From positions 248,001-312,000 of the forward strand of contig CAWESO010000019.1 of assembly GCA_963811775.1 (NCBI GenBank): a stretch of 64,000 nucleotides of DNA, in the 5' to 3' direction. Source of the DNA: Chersky-840 sp963811775. Its GTDB lineage: Bacteria; Actinomycetota; Acidimicrobiia; Acidimicrobiales; UBA8190. Shown piece by piece: positions 1-7,958 of the stretch (the stretch's first letter is position 1; every line of letters begins with the position of its first letter). Under the pieces are notes generated by a model. The model did no database searches. It was not told the DNA's origin and was given only the letters and a program-made list of their open reading frames with translations. A program made the position numbers and the translations under genes.

Positions 1-992
1 CCTGGTCCTCGGAGCACCACTTCCTCACCGACTACTCCCACCTGTCGGCCAACGAGTCGTTCATGGCCTTCTCGGCCGCCCAGACCAAGAACATCCACCT
101 CGGATCGGGCATCTTCAACCTCACCCCCCCGGCGAACCACCCCGCCCGTGTGGCCGAGCGCGTGGCCATGCTCGACCACCTGTCCGAGGGGCGCTTCGAA
201 TTCGGGACTGGCCGGGGGTCCTCGACCACCGAGCAGAAGGGCTTCGGCATCAACGAGCAGGAGCTCACCCGCCAGATGGTGGCCGAGACGCTCCCGCAGA
301 TCGTCCGCATGTGGAAGGAGGAGGACTACTCCTACGACGGCAAGTTCTTCTCCATGCCCACCCGCAACGTCCTGCCCAAGCCCTACACCAACCCCCACCC
401 CCCGCTGTGGGTGGCGGCCGGGAGCCCCGGGACCTTCGAGCTGGCGGCCCGCCAGGGCCTCGGCGTGCTGTGCTTCGCCTTCGGCAAGCCCGAGGGGTTC
501 GCCCCGCTCATCGAGAAGTACAAGAAGGAGATCCAGAACGCCGAGCCGGTGGGCGGGTACGTCAACAACAACGTCATGATCACCACCCAGATGCTCTGCC
601 TCGAGGACGGCGGCCGGGCCCGCGACGTGTTCGCCAACATCGACTCCAACGTGCACCTGAGCCTGGTGTTCCGCTACCTCGACACCTTCCCCCGGCCCCC
701 CGGGATCCCCGTCTGGCCCGACGTCATCCCGGCGTCGACGCCCGAGCAGATCAACAAGAACATCGAGAGCGGCCTGATCGCAGTGGGGAGCCCCGACGAG
801 GTGGCCCGCTCCATCCAGCGCTTCGCCGACACGGGCGCCGACCAGCTGAGCTTCGGCATGCTGTCCTCCTCGATGCCCATCGAGCTGTGCGAGGAGGCCG
901 TGGCCACCTTCGGCAAGCACGTCCTGCCCCAGTTCGACAAGGACCCGATACACAGCACCACCCGGCAGCGCATCGCCCAGGTGGGGGCCTGA
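1..992 (+). CDS. LLM-class flavin-dependent oxidoreductase, 5' truncated by window edge
   Basis: The reading frame is open from base 3, before the first internal ATG at 63, so the true start lies outside the window. The visible ~330 residues resemble the luciferase-like monooxygenase (F420/FMN-dependent TIM-barrel) superfamily: an early EHHFLTDYS segment, then LGSGIFNLTPPANHPARVAE, then RFEFGTGRG, typical of bacterial luciferase-like alkanal or alkane-type monooxygenases. Such enzymes use reduced flavin or F420 in oxygenation or hydride transfer; the substrate cannot be read here. The stop codon lies inside a hairpin shared with the convergent PIG-L gene. Family confidence is high, specific function unknown. 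Confidence 0.9.
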   Translation, partial: WSSEHHFLTDYSHLSANESFMAFSAAQTKNIHLGSGIFNLTPPANHPARVAERVAMLDHLSEGRFEFGTGRGSSTTEQKGFGINEQELTRQMVAETLPQIVRMWKEEDYSYDGKFFSMPTRNVLPKPYTNPHPPLWVAAGSPGTFELAARQGLGVLCFAFGKPEGFAPLIEKYKKEIQNAEPVGGYVNNNVMITTQMLCLEDGGRARDVFANIDSNVHLSLVFRYLDTFPRPPGIPVWPDVIPASTPEQINKNIESGLIAVGSPDEVARSIQRFADTGADQLSFGMLSSSMPIELCEEAVATFGKHVLPQFDKDPIHSTTRQRIAQVGA

Positions 993-1007
993 GCCGACCG
1001 GCTCAGG
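988..1007. terminator. Bidirectional hairpin overlapping two convergent stop codons
   Basis: CCTGAGCC (988-995), loop GACC, GGCTCAGG (1000-1007) form a perfect 8-bp stem. The TGA of the upstream + gene (990-992) and the TGA of the convergent - gene (1003-1005) both lie in the stem arms. There is no T tract, so its role as a terminator is inferred from position. Confidence 0.5.
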
Positions 1008-1785
1008 CCCGGTCGGCGCCGGCCGTGTCGACGGGGAAGAACATCTCGTAGGGGCCGTCGAAGTTCGGGAGGAAGCGCGGCTTCAGGCCCTCGGGGTCGT
1101 CATCGTCCGCTGCCATCTGTGACGGGTAGGCCGCCACGGCCCGACGCTTGCGCTCGCGGTATCCGTCGGTCCGGACGAGCTCGGGGTGCCCGGCGCGCCG
1201 CAGGTGCCGGAGCAGGCGCGTGGGCCGGTCGAACTGCCAGATGGGGTAGGCGAGCAGCCGCACGTCCATCCCGGCGAGCGCACGTCGAGTGGCCGCCCCG
1301 AGCACAGCGTGGTCCTCGTGGGGGTCGTCCTCACCGGTGACGAGCACCTCGTCCGGTCGATGGGCCTCGACCACCTCGGCGATGGCCGCGGCGAGGGCGT
1401 CCTCCCGGCCGGCCAGCTCGGCGTCGACGAACGGGAGCCGGGTGACCGCAGCCTCGGGAAGGCCGAGGACGGCGCACGCGGTGCGTAGCTCCGCCGTGCG
1501 CAGAGCGGTCACCGTGGCCGGATCACCCGCCGGCGACTTGCTCCCGTCGGTCGCCACCACCAGATGCACCGGGGTGCCGGCGTCGACCTTACGCATGATG
1601 GTCGCTCCGACACCGAGCGTCTCATCGTCGGGGTGGGGGGCCAGCACCAGGCACGACCGGCGGGCCGAGGCGTCGGTCACGTCGGCGCCGGTCCGGAACA
1701 GCGCGCCGCGCACCACGACCTTGAGCGCCGGGTTGAACGGTTCGAGCGCGTCCTCGAGCAGCGCACGCACCGACCGGTCGGACAC
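1003..1785 (-). CDS. PIG-L family deacetylase
   Basis: The protein (~260 aa) carries the zinc-binding signature of the PIG-L/LmbE N-acetylglucosaminyl deacetylase family near residues 47-53, in the order APHPDDE followed by TLGVGA, and a later histidine-containing segment (DDPHEDHAVLG) typical of the second metal-binding motif. Family members remove acetyl groups from GlcNAc-type substrates, for example MshB and Mca in mycothiol metabolism or natural-product enzymes; the substrate here is not determinable. The frame extends to a GTG at 1797, but the GTG at 1785 sits 8 nt after a TAGTGT -10 hexamer and is preferred as a leaderless start. It converges on the monooxygenase gene. Confidence 0.85.
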   Translation of the reverse strand: MSDRSVRALLEDALEPFNPALKVVVRGALFRTGADVTDASARRSCLVLAPHPDDETLGVGATIMRKVDAGTPVHLVVATDGSKSPAGDPATVTALRTAELRTACAVLGLPEAAVTRLPFVDAELAGREDALAAAIAEVVEAHRPDEVLVTGEDDPHEDHAVLGAATRRALAGMDVRLLAYPIWQFDRPTRLLRHLRRAGHPELVRTDGYRERKRRAVAAYPSQMAADDDDPEGLKPRFLPNFDGPYEMFFPVDTAGADRA

Positions 1786-1793
1786 GGGGCGAG

Positions 1794-1799
1794 ACACTA
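1794..1799 (-). promoter_or_regulatory. Putative -10 box for leaderless PIG-L transcript
   Basis: TAGTGT on the - strand fits the actinobacterial TANNNT -10 consensus and ends 8 nt before the GTG at 1785. No Shine-Dalgarno sequence is seen before that GTG. This favours the shorter start over the GTG at 1797, which would overlap the hexamer. Confidence 0.4.
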
Positions 1800-2095
1800 T
1801 CGGGCGTCGATTTCGCCGCCGCGAGCGTCCCGGATGCGGCGGCCACAGAAGAAGTAGCCTCGTCCCCGGTCACCTGTGCGTCAGTGCGGGGGGCTCGAGC
1901 GTCGTCGCCTGAGGCGGGTCCTCGTTGGTGAGGGCGCTTGGTCGGGTCGCCGCTGCTGTGTCACCCTCGGCCCCCCCGGGGTCGGCACTGCGGCGGCGGT
2001 CCCGACGCACCGCACGACGGGCGACCGGGTTCGAGCACGCCACCGGTCCACAACGGGGCGTCCCCGCTGCGGGATCTGATCTGACCAGGGCGCGT
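1800..2095. other. Intergenic region, about 300 bp
   Basis: No convincing gene is seen between the isochorismatase-like gene and the PIG-L gene, both on the - strand. Open frames here are Arg/Ala-rich and lack recognisable motifs. A GC-rich palindromic patch around 1968-1985 (GGCCCCCCCGGGGTC) could be a weak terminator for the isochorismatase-like gene. Confidence 0.3.
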
Positions 2096-2716
2096 TCAGG
2101 AGAACGCGACAGAGACGGCGTCGACCGTTGCCACCGTCGCCACCAGTGCCACCGTGTGGCGCATGACCGCGTCGGCGTAGTCGCGCGGCACGCCACACAC
2201 GGCGTCGGTGACGACCACGACGCGGTATCCGAGGTTCACGGCCTCGACGGCGAGCCCGATGATGCCGAGGTTGACCGACACTCCCGTCGCCACCACCGTC
2301 GTCACCCCGAGGGCGCGCAGCGTGGCGTCGAGCGACGTGCCGGTGAACGGAGACACGCCGTGCCCCCGATGCGAGACGAGGTCGCCGGGCTCGGGTCCGA
2401 GCGCAGGGATGAGCTCGACGGCGGGCGTGCCGTCGACGAGGTGCTCGGGCCGACGCAGCAACGTCGCGATGAGCGGGGCGTTGGCGGGTGATCCCCGGCG
2501 ATCGGGTCGGAATCCGGCGGTGCAGTGCACCACCGGGACCCCCGCGGCGCGCGCCGCGCCGAGCAGCCGCGCCGTGTTGGCGACGAGGCCGACCTCGTGG
2601 GCCGCAGCGGCGAGGTCGGGGAAGCTCGACAGGTCGCCCACCACGCCCCGTTGGATCTCCATGGTGAGCACCGCGGCGCACCCGCCACCGACGAGTTCAG
2701 CCAGGGTGACCGGCAC
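2096..2716 (-). CDS. Isochorismatase-family hydrolase with non-canonical active-site residues
   Basis: 206 aa with the overall isochorismatase-like hydrolase pattern: N-terminal VLTMEIQRGVVGD, a central GVPVVHC strand, and a C-terminal VVATGVSVNLGIIG followed by a VVVVTDAVCG strand. In cysteine hydrolases of this fold the first motif usually has Asp (I-D-M-Q) and the late one a nucleophilic Cys (TNVCV). Here the Asp is Glu and the Cys position is Gly. True isochorismatases also have Gly there, so an isochorismate-type or other non-cysteine hydrolysis, or loss of activity, are all possible. Start is a GTG at 2716; no clear RBS. It stands alone among same-strand genes. Confidence 0.8.
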   Translation of the reverse strand: MPVTLAELVGGGCAAVLTMEIQRGVVGDLSSFPDLAAAAHEVGLVANTARLLGAARAAGVPVVHCTAGFRPDRRGSPANAPLIATLLRRPEHLVDGTPAVELIPALGPEPGDLVSHRGHGVSPFTGTSLDATLRALGVTTVVATGVSVNLGIIGLAVEAVNLGYRVVVVTDAVCGVPRDYADAVMRHTVALVATVATVDAVSVAFS

Positions 2717-2798
2717 CGTCAGCGCGCCACGGGACGGCGCCCGGTCGGAAGCGACGGCACGCCGTCATGCCCGCCCGGCGCGGCGCCGAGTGGCGTGG

Positions 2799-4418
2799 TC
2801 ACCCCACCGGCGACGACGTGACGATGGCGTTCGCCCACTGGTAGTCCGGCTTGCCGCTGGGGGAGCGTTCGATCTTGTCCACCACGTGCAGCTGCCGGGG
2901 CACCTTGTAGCCGGCCACGTGGGGGCGGCAGTGCTCCTGGACCGCTTCGAGCGACGGGGCGACGTGCTCGGCCCGGGGCTCCACGATGGCCGCCACCCGC
3001 TGGCCGAAACGCTCGTCGGGGGCGCCGACCACGATGGCGTCCATGACGTCGGGATGGGACCGGACGACGGCTTCGACCTCCTCGGGGAAGATCTTCTCCC
3101 CTCCGGAGTTGATGCAGATCGAGCCCCGGCCGAGCAGGGTCACCGACCCGTCGGCCTCCACCGTGGCGAAGTCACCGGGCATCACGAACGGGGTGCCGTC
3201 GACGGTGATGAACACCTCGGCGCTCTTCACGGGGTCGTTGTAGTAGCCGATGGGGATGTCGCCGGAGCGGGCGATCTTCCCGATCACGCCCGAGCCGGGC
3301 TTCACGGGCTCGAGGTTCTCGTCGAAGACGACGGTGCCGCCGGTCGAGGACACCGTCGGGCCGCTGCGCATGGCCGTCCCCCCGGGCTTGATCATCGAGA
3401 TCCCGTTGTTGCCCGACTCCGACGACCCGATGGCGTCGGTCATGACCAGGTTCGGGAAGCGGGCGAAGAACGCGTCTTTGACCGAGGACGAGAAGAGCGC
3501 GGCGGTCGAGGTGATGCCGATCAGCGACGACAGGTCGTAGGACGCCCCCGAGTCGTCGAGCGCCTCGATGAGCGGCTTGCCCATGGCGTCACCGGTGATC
3601 ATGACCATGTTCACCTTCTCGTGCTCGACGAGCCCCCACACCTCGTGGGGATCGAACTTGGGCACGAGACAGATCCGGTTGCCCACGAAGCTCTGGCCCA
3701 TGACGCCCCACTGGGTGGCGCCGTGCATGAGCGGCGCGATGGGCAGGAAGGTGAGGGCCCCGCCCGCGGCCTGGCCCTTCTCGACCATCTGCTGCGGTCG
3801 CTCCATGCGGATGCCGGTGAGGGCGTCGAGGCCGCCGCCGAGGGCGAAGAAGACGTTGCGCTGGGGCCACACCACACCCTTCGGCATGCCCGTGGTGCCG
3901 CCGGTGTAGAGGATGTAGAGATCGTCGCCCGACCGCGCCGCGAAGTCGCGCTCGGGTGACCCGCTCGCCATGGCGGCCTCGAAGTCGACGGCGTCGTGGC
4001 GCGGGTCGGGCTCAGCGCTGTCGTCGTCGATCACGATCACGTGGCGCAGGGCCGGGAGCTCGGGCAGCAGCGTGGCCACGCGGGGCGAGAACTGGCGCTG
4101 GTGCACGAGGGCGACGAGGTCGGCGTTGGAGAACAGGTACCGGAGCTCGTCCTCCACGTAGCGGAAGTTGATGTTGATCCAGACGGCTCGCAGCTTGAAC
4201 ACGGCCCACGCCGTCTCGACCCACTCCGCGCTGTTGAGCGCGTAGATGCCGACGTGGTCCCCGCGGCCGACCCCCACCGAGGCCAGATGGTGGGCGAGCC
4301 GGTTGGCCCGCGCCTCCATCTGGGCGTAGGTCAGGCGCCGCCCGTCGGCGACCAGGTACTCGCGGTCGGGAAAGGCGTCGGCGGCAGCCTCGAAGAGGTC
4401 GGCGAGATTGAAGTCCAC
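2799..4418 (-). CDS. Fatty-acyl-CoA synthetase (AMP-dependent synthetase/ligase)
   Basis: 539 aa of the ANL adenylate-forming superfamily. Motifs in order: the P-loop-like LYTGGTTGMPKGV near residue 171, a substrate-pocket region ITGDAMGKPL, the adenylation motif GSSESG near 333, GDFATVEADG, and the C-terminal catalytic Lys region SPSGKPDY near 525. These enzymes activate carboxylic acids, usually fatty acids, to acyl-AMP and then acyl-CoA in the cytoplasm. The GTG start at 4418 follows a TAGTTT hexamer by 6 nt, suggesting a leaderless mRNA. The exact acid is unknown. An acyl-CoA dehydrogenase and an acyl-CoA carboxylase subunit occur elsewhere in the window. Confidence 0.92.
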   Translation of the reverse strand: MDFNLADLFEAAADAFPDREYLVADGRRLTYAQMEARANRLAHHLASVGVGRGDHVGIYALNSAEWVETAWAVFKLRAVWININFRYVEDELRYLFSNADLVALVHQRQFSPRVATLLPELPALRHVIVIDDDSAEPDPRHDAVDFEAAMASGSPERDFAARSGDDLYILYTGGTTGMPKGVVWPQRNVFFALGGGLDALTGIRMERPQQMVEKGQAAGGALTFLPIAPLMHGATQWGVMGQSFVGNRICLVPKFDPHEVWGLVEHEKVNMVMITGDAMGKPLIEALDDSGASYDLSSLIGITSTAALFSSSVKDAFFARFPNLVMTDAIGSSESGNNGISMIKPGGTAMRSGPTVSSTGGTVVFDENLEPVKPGSGVIGKIARSGDIPIGYYNDPVKSAEVFITVDGTPFVMPGDFATVEADGSVTLLGRGSICINSGGEKIFPEEVEAVVRSHPDVMDAIVVGAPDERFGQRVAAIVEPRAEHVAPSLEAVQEHCRPHVAGYKVPRQLHVVDKIERSPSGKPDYQWANAIVTSSPVG

Positions 4419-4424
4419 AGGCCC

Positions 4425-4430
4425 AAACTA
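4425..4430 (-). promoter_or_regulatory. Putative -10 box for leaderless acyl-CoA synthetase transcript
   Basis: TAGTTT on the - strand, 6 nt before the GTG start at 4418. A short GAAC-AA-GTTC inverted repeat (4431-4440) abuts it and might be a regulator half-site pair; four-base arms are weak evidence. Confidence 0.45.
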
Positions 4431-4468
4431 GAACAAGTTCCCGTGCCGGGGACAACCGGCGGGGGTGC

Positions 4469-6370
4469 TCACGACAGCTGCAGCCGGTCGCGCTCGGTGG
4501 CCAGGGCCTCGGTCACGGCCGTGGCGATGCCCGGCCCGTCCAGGCCGAGCTCGGCCAGGATCCCGTCGGGCTTGCCCTGGGGGATGTAGCGGCGAGGCAC
4601 GCCGAGCACGCACACCGGGGGCAGGGGGTGGTTGATCCCGGTGAGACCCCGCATGGCGTCGGCCAGGAACGTCCCCGCGCCGCCGACCCGGATGCCGTCC
4701 TCCATGGTCACGACCAGGCTGTGGGTCGCCGCATCGGCGAGCATGGCGGGGTCGGGGGGAGACACCACCCGGACGTCCCACACCGTGGCGTCGACGCCTT
4801 CGGCCGCCAGCTTGCCTGCCGCCTCCTCGGCCGCCTCGACGAGCTTGCCCACGGCCAGGAGGCAGACCGTCCCGTCGCCGCGCCGGACCAGGCGCGCCGT
4901 GAGCCCCGACCCGACCGCACCGTCGGGGGCCTGGTGTGCCGGCGTCTTCGGGAACCGGATGGCCGAGGGGCCGGGGAGCTTCAGCGCCTCCTCGAGCATC
5001 ACCCCCACCTCCTGGGCCGACGACGGGGCGAAGACGGTCATCCCCGGGATCGAGAGCGTGAGCGACAGGTCGAGCACGCCGTGGTGGCTGGGCCCGTCGT
5101 CGCCGGTGATGCCGGCGCGGTCGAGGGCAAAGACCACGGGCAGCCGGTGCAGGCCCACGTCGAGGTTGGCCTGGTCGAAGGCGCGGCTGAAGAACGTGGA
5201 GTAGATGGCCACCACGGGCCGCAGCCCGGCCATTGCCATGCCCGCCGCGGCGGTCACGGCGTGCTGCTCGGCGATGCCCACGTCGAGGAACCGGTCGGGG
5301 AACTCGGCCTGGAACGGCAACAGGCCCGTCGGTCCGGGCATCGCCGCGGTAAGGGCGACGACCTCGGGGCGGGCCCGGGCGGCCTCGAGCACGGCGCGGG
5401 TGAAGGCGTCGGTGTAAGTGGCCGGCGCGATGGCGGCGGACGGCACCACGGCGGTGGGCTGAACCTTGAAGTCGTGCAGACGCTGGACGTCGTCCTCTTC
5501 GGCCGGCGCGTAGCCCCGGCCCTTCTGGGTGAGGACGTGGACGACGATGGGGCCGCCCCACTCGGTGGCATGGGCCAGAGCCTGTTCCATGCCGGCGATG
5601 TCGTGGCCGTCGATGGGCCCGGCGTAGCGCACGCCGAGGGCTTCGAAGAACCGGTGGGGTGTGACGATCTCGCGCACCGCGCTCGTGAGCCCGTGCATGC
5701 TCGAGTACGCCAGCCCACCGAGGCCGGGGATGGCCCGCAGCACGTGGCGGGCCCGCTCCCGGGCATGCACGTAGGACGGGCTCAAGCGCAGCTGCGTGAG
5801 GCCGGTCGACAGCCTCGAGACCGTCGGGGCGTAGGAGCGTCCGTTGTCGTTGAGCACGATGACCACGCGGGTGCCGGCATGGCCGAGGTTGTTGAGGGCC
5901 TCGTAGGCCATGCCGCCGGTCAGCGACCCGTCCCCCAGGACGGCGACGACCCGCCGGTCGTCCTCGCCCCGCTGGTGCATGCCCATGGCGATGCCGTGCG
6001 CGTAGCTGAGGGCGGTCGAGGCGTGGCTGTTCTCGATCCAGTCGTGGGGGGACTCCGCCCGCGACGGATACCCCGACATCCCGCCCGGCTGGCGCAGGGT
6101 GGCGAATTCCTCTTGGCGGCCGGTGATGAGCTTGTGCACGTACGTCTGGTGCCCCGTGTCCCACAAGATGACGTCACGCGGTGAGTCGAAGACCCGGTGC
6201 AGCGCCAGCGTGAGCTCGACGGCCCCGAGGTTGGACCCCAGATGGCCACCGTTGACGGTGACCCGATCGACGATGCAGGTCCGGATCTCGGCCGCCAGCT
6301 CCGTCAATTGCGACGGGGAGAGATTCCGCAGGTCAGCCGGTTCGTGGATGTCGTCGAGGAGCATGGGCAC
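4469..6370 (-). CDS. dxs: 1-deoxy-D-xylulose-5-phosphate synthase
   Basis: 633 aa, normal length for Dxs. The N-terminal domain has LGSNLGAVELTLALHRVFD and the thiamine-diphosphate/Mg motif VLGDGSLTGG...NLGHA...NDN near residues 143-180; the central transketolase pyrimidine domain has DVGIAEQHAVTAAAGMA near 364 and DRAGITGDDGPSHHG near 415; a transketolase C-terminal domain follows. It condenses pyruvate and glyceraldehyde 3-phosphate to DXP, the first step of the MEP isoprenoid pathway, in the cytoplasm. The start is GTG 6370 or the in-frame ATG at 6364. A TAGCGT hexamer about 35 nt upstream could be the -10 element. Confidence 0.97.
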   Translation of the reverse strand: MPMLLDDIHEPADLRNLSPSQLTELAAEIRTCIVDRVTVNGGHLGSNLGAVELTLALHRVFDSPRDVILWDTGHQTYVHKLITGRQEEFATLRQPGGMSGYPSRAESPHDWIENSHASTALSYAHGIAMGMHQRGEDDRRVVAVLGDGSLTGGMAYEALNNLGHAGTRVVIVLNDNGRSYAPTVSRLSTGLTQLRLSPSYVHARERARHVLRAIPGLGGLAYSSMHGLTSAVREIVTPHRFFEALGVRYAGPIDGHDIAGMEQALAHATEWGGPIVVHVLTQKGRGYAPAEEDDVQRLHDFKVQPTAVVPSAAIAPATYTDAFTRAVLEAARARPEVVALTAAMPGPTGLLPFQAEFPDRFLDVGIAEQHAVTAAAGMAMAGLRPVVAIYSTFFSRAFDQANLDVGLHRLPVVFALDRAGITGDDGPSHHGVLDLSLTLSIPGMTVFAPSSAQEVGVMLEEALKLPGPSAIRFPKTPAHQAPDGAVGSGLTARLVRRGDGTVCLLAVGKLVEAAEEAAGKLAAEGVDATVWDVRVVSPPDPAMLADAATHSLVVTMEDGIRVGGAGTFLADAMRGLTGINHPLPPVCVLGVPRRYIPQGKPDGILAELGLDGPGIATAVTEALATERDRLQLS

Positions 6371-6586
6371 CTATTCGGGGACGCCCGAGGCGGCGACCCT
6401 GCGTCACGCTACCGCGGACGACGCCCGACCGGCACTAGCCCCCGTCCCCGGCGCCCCGCGCCCGGGAGAGTGCCGAGGGCCCCCCGAGGCCCCGATGACA
6501 GCGAGCGGCGAGCCCGACGAGGCAGACTCTGCGCGCAAGGCGGCGTCCGCACCGGGGCGCGGCCCGGAGACCGAGAGGAGCGTGCC

Positions 6587-7348
6587 ATGCAGGCCGAAGT
6601 CAAGGGCACCACCATGCCGGTTCTGGAGATGATCCTCGAGCCGGGCGAGGCCCTCATCTCCACCCACGGCGACCTGTCGTGGATGACGGCGAACATGCAG
6701 CTCTCCCAGACGACCAACACCGGTGGCGGCGGCGGGATCATGGCCGGGCTGAAGCGCATGGCCGGTGGCGGGGGGCTCTTCCTCACCCGGTACGAGGCCA
6801 CCGGCGGCCAGGGGATGGTGTCGTTCGCGAGCAAGGTCCCGGGCCGGATCTTCCCCATCGACATCACCCCGGGCCACGGGTACGTCGTCCATCGGCACGG
6901 GTGGGTGTGCGGCACGCCCGGGATCACCGCGTCGGTGGCGCTGCAGCAGTCCTTCCGGGGAGGCCTGTGGGGCGGCGAGGGGTTCATCCTGCAGAAGCTC
7001 GAGGGCGAGGGCAAGGCCTGGATCGAGCTCTCCGGGGAGATGACGACCTACGACCTCGCCGCCGGCCAGTCGCTCCTCGTCCACCCCGGCCACGTCGGCC
7101 TGTTCCACGACAGCGTCACGTTCTCGGTGATCCGCCTGCCCGGGATCGCCAACCGGTACATGGGCGCGGACGGGCACCACCTCGTGTCGCTCACCGGCCC
7201 CGGCACCATCTGGCTGCAGTCCATGCCGCTCCCCGTGCTGGCCCAGGCGTTGTCGGATTACCTCGGTGGCAACGACTCGGGTCGTGACGCGGCCGCCGGC
7301 GGTGTGGTGGGGGGTGTGCTCGGCAACGTGCTCGGCCGCCAGGTCTGA
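6587..7348 (+). CDS. AIM24 / TIGR00266-type family protein
   Basis: 253 aa. The frame is open further upstream, but the ATG at 6587 is preceded by GAGAGGAG (6573-6580) with good spacing and matches the family's usual start. The sequence shows the beta-rich pattern of AIM24-like proteins: PVLEMILEPGEALISTHGDL, a glycine-rich loop, LFLTRYEATGGQGMVSFAS, KLEGEGKAWIELSGE, and a glycine-rich C-terminus (GGVVGGVLGNVLGRQV). The family is widespread in bacteria and its yeast namesake affects mitochondrial organisation, but the bacterial role is not established. It is divergent from dxs. Confidence 0.85.
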   Translation: MQAEVKGTTMPVLEMILEPGEALISTHGDLSWMTANMQLSQTTNTGGGGGIMAGLKRMAGGGGLFLTRYEATGGQGMVSFASKVPGRIFPIDITPGHGYVVHRHGWVCGTPGITASVALQQSFRGGLWGGEGFILQKLEGEGKAWIELSGEMTTYDLAAGQSLLVHPGHVGLFHDSVTFSVIRLPGIANRYMGADGHHLVSLTGPGTIWLQSMPLPVLAQALSDYLGGNDSGRDAAAGGVVGGVLGNVLGRQV

Positions 7349-7444
7349 GCACCCGCCAGTCTGAGCACCTAGCCGCCCACGGCGCGGCTGGCGCGGCTGG
7401 CGCGCTCGGGCCACCGCCGAGGGGCCGGAGCTCGCGGTCGGCGG

Positions 7445-7822
7445 TCAGCGGGCCTTGGTCAGGAACTCCCCGCGGGCGACGACCACCCGGGTCACCTTGC
7501 CCGCCCCGACGAGGCCGGCGGCGTCGGTGGCCGTCACGGTGAAGACGAGGCGGCGCCCCTCCACCTTCTCGAGGGTGGCCTCCGCCACGATCGCCGATCC
7601 GGTGGCGACCGGGGCCAGGTGGTCGAACTGGACGCGCACCCCGACACTCGTGTGGCCGTCGTCGAGCATCCCGTCGACGGCGAGGCACGCCGCCTCCTCG
7701 CACAGCGCGATGAGCCGCGGCGTGGCCAGGACGTCGACGTCTCCCGAGCGCAGGGCGAGCGCGGTGTCGCTGTCGGCGACGACGAGCGAGACGCGGGCGC
7801 TCAAGCCGGGTTGGACGGTCAC
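7445..7822 (-). CDS. Hotdog-fold thioesterase family protein
   Basis: 125 aa if started at the GTG at 7822. The frame is open to 8173 but the extension is Arg/Ser-rich and overlaps the start of tldD on the other strand. The protein resembles small hotdog thioesterases of the fluoroacetyl-CoA thioesterase-like group: TPRLIALCEEAA near residue 35, then HTSVGVRVQFDHLAPV, then EKVEGRRLVFTVTATD. These enzymes hydrolyse acyl-CoA or act as binding proteins; the substrate is unknown. It is divergent from tldD, with about 135 bp between the starts. Confidence 0.8.
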   Translation of the reverse strand: MTVQPGLSARVSLVVADSDTALALRSGDVDVLATPRLIALCEEAACLAVDGMLDDGHTSVGVRVQFDHLAPVATGSAIVAEATLEKVEGRRLVFTVTATDAAGLVGAGKVTRVVVARGEFLTKAR

Positions 7823-7958
7823 GGCGGTACGATACGAAAGACAGGCGCCGCCGGCCACACGGCCGGCGGTCTGCGCGACCGGTCCCGGGTGAGCGACTCG
7901 CCAGTGTGACCGAGGGCGTGGGGCGAATCGGCCCCGCGCCGCGAAAGGAGAGGTGCCC

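Noticed and set aside
60..62. Complete gene start at the ATG at 63 for the first oxidoreductase
   Set aside because: The frame is open upstream with conserved family sequence (EHHFLTDYS), so the gene is cut by the window.
2020..2060. tRNA-like T-loop (GGGTTCGAG)
   Set aside because: No matching acceptor stem, anticodon arm or CCA-adjacent geometry could be formed around it.
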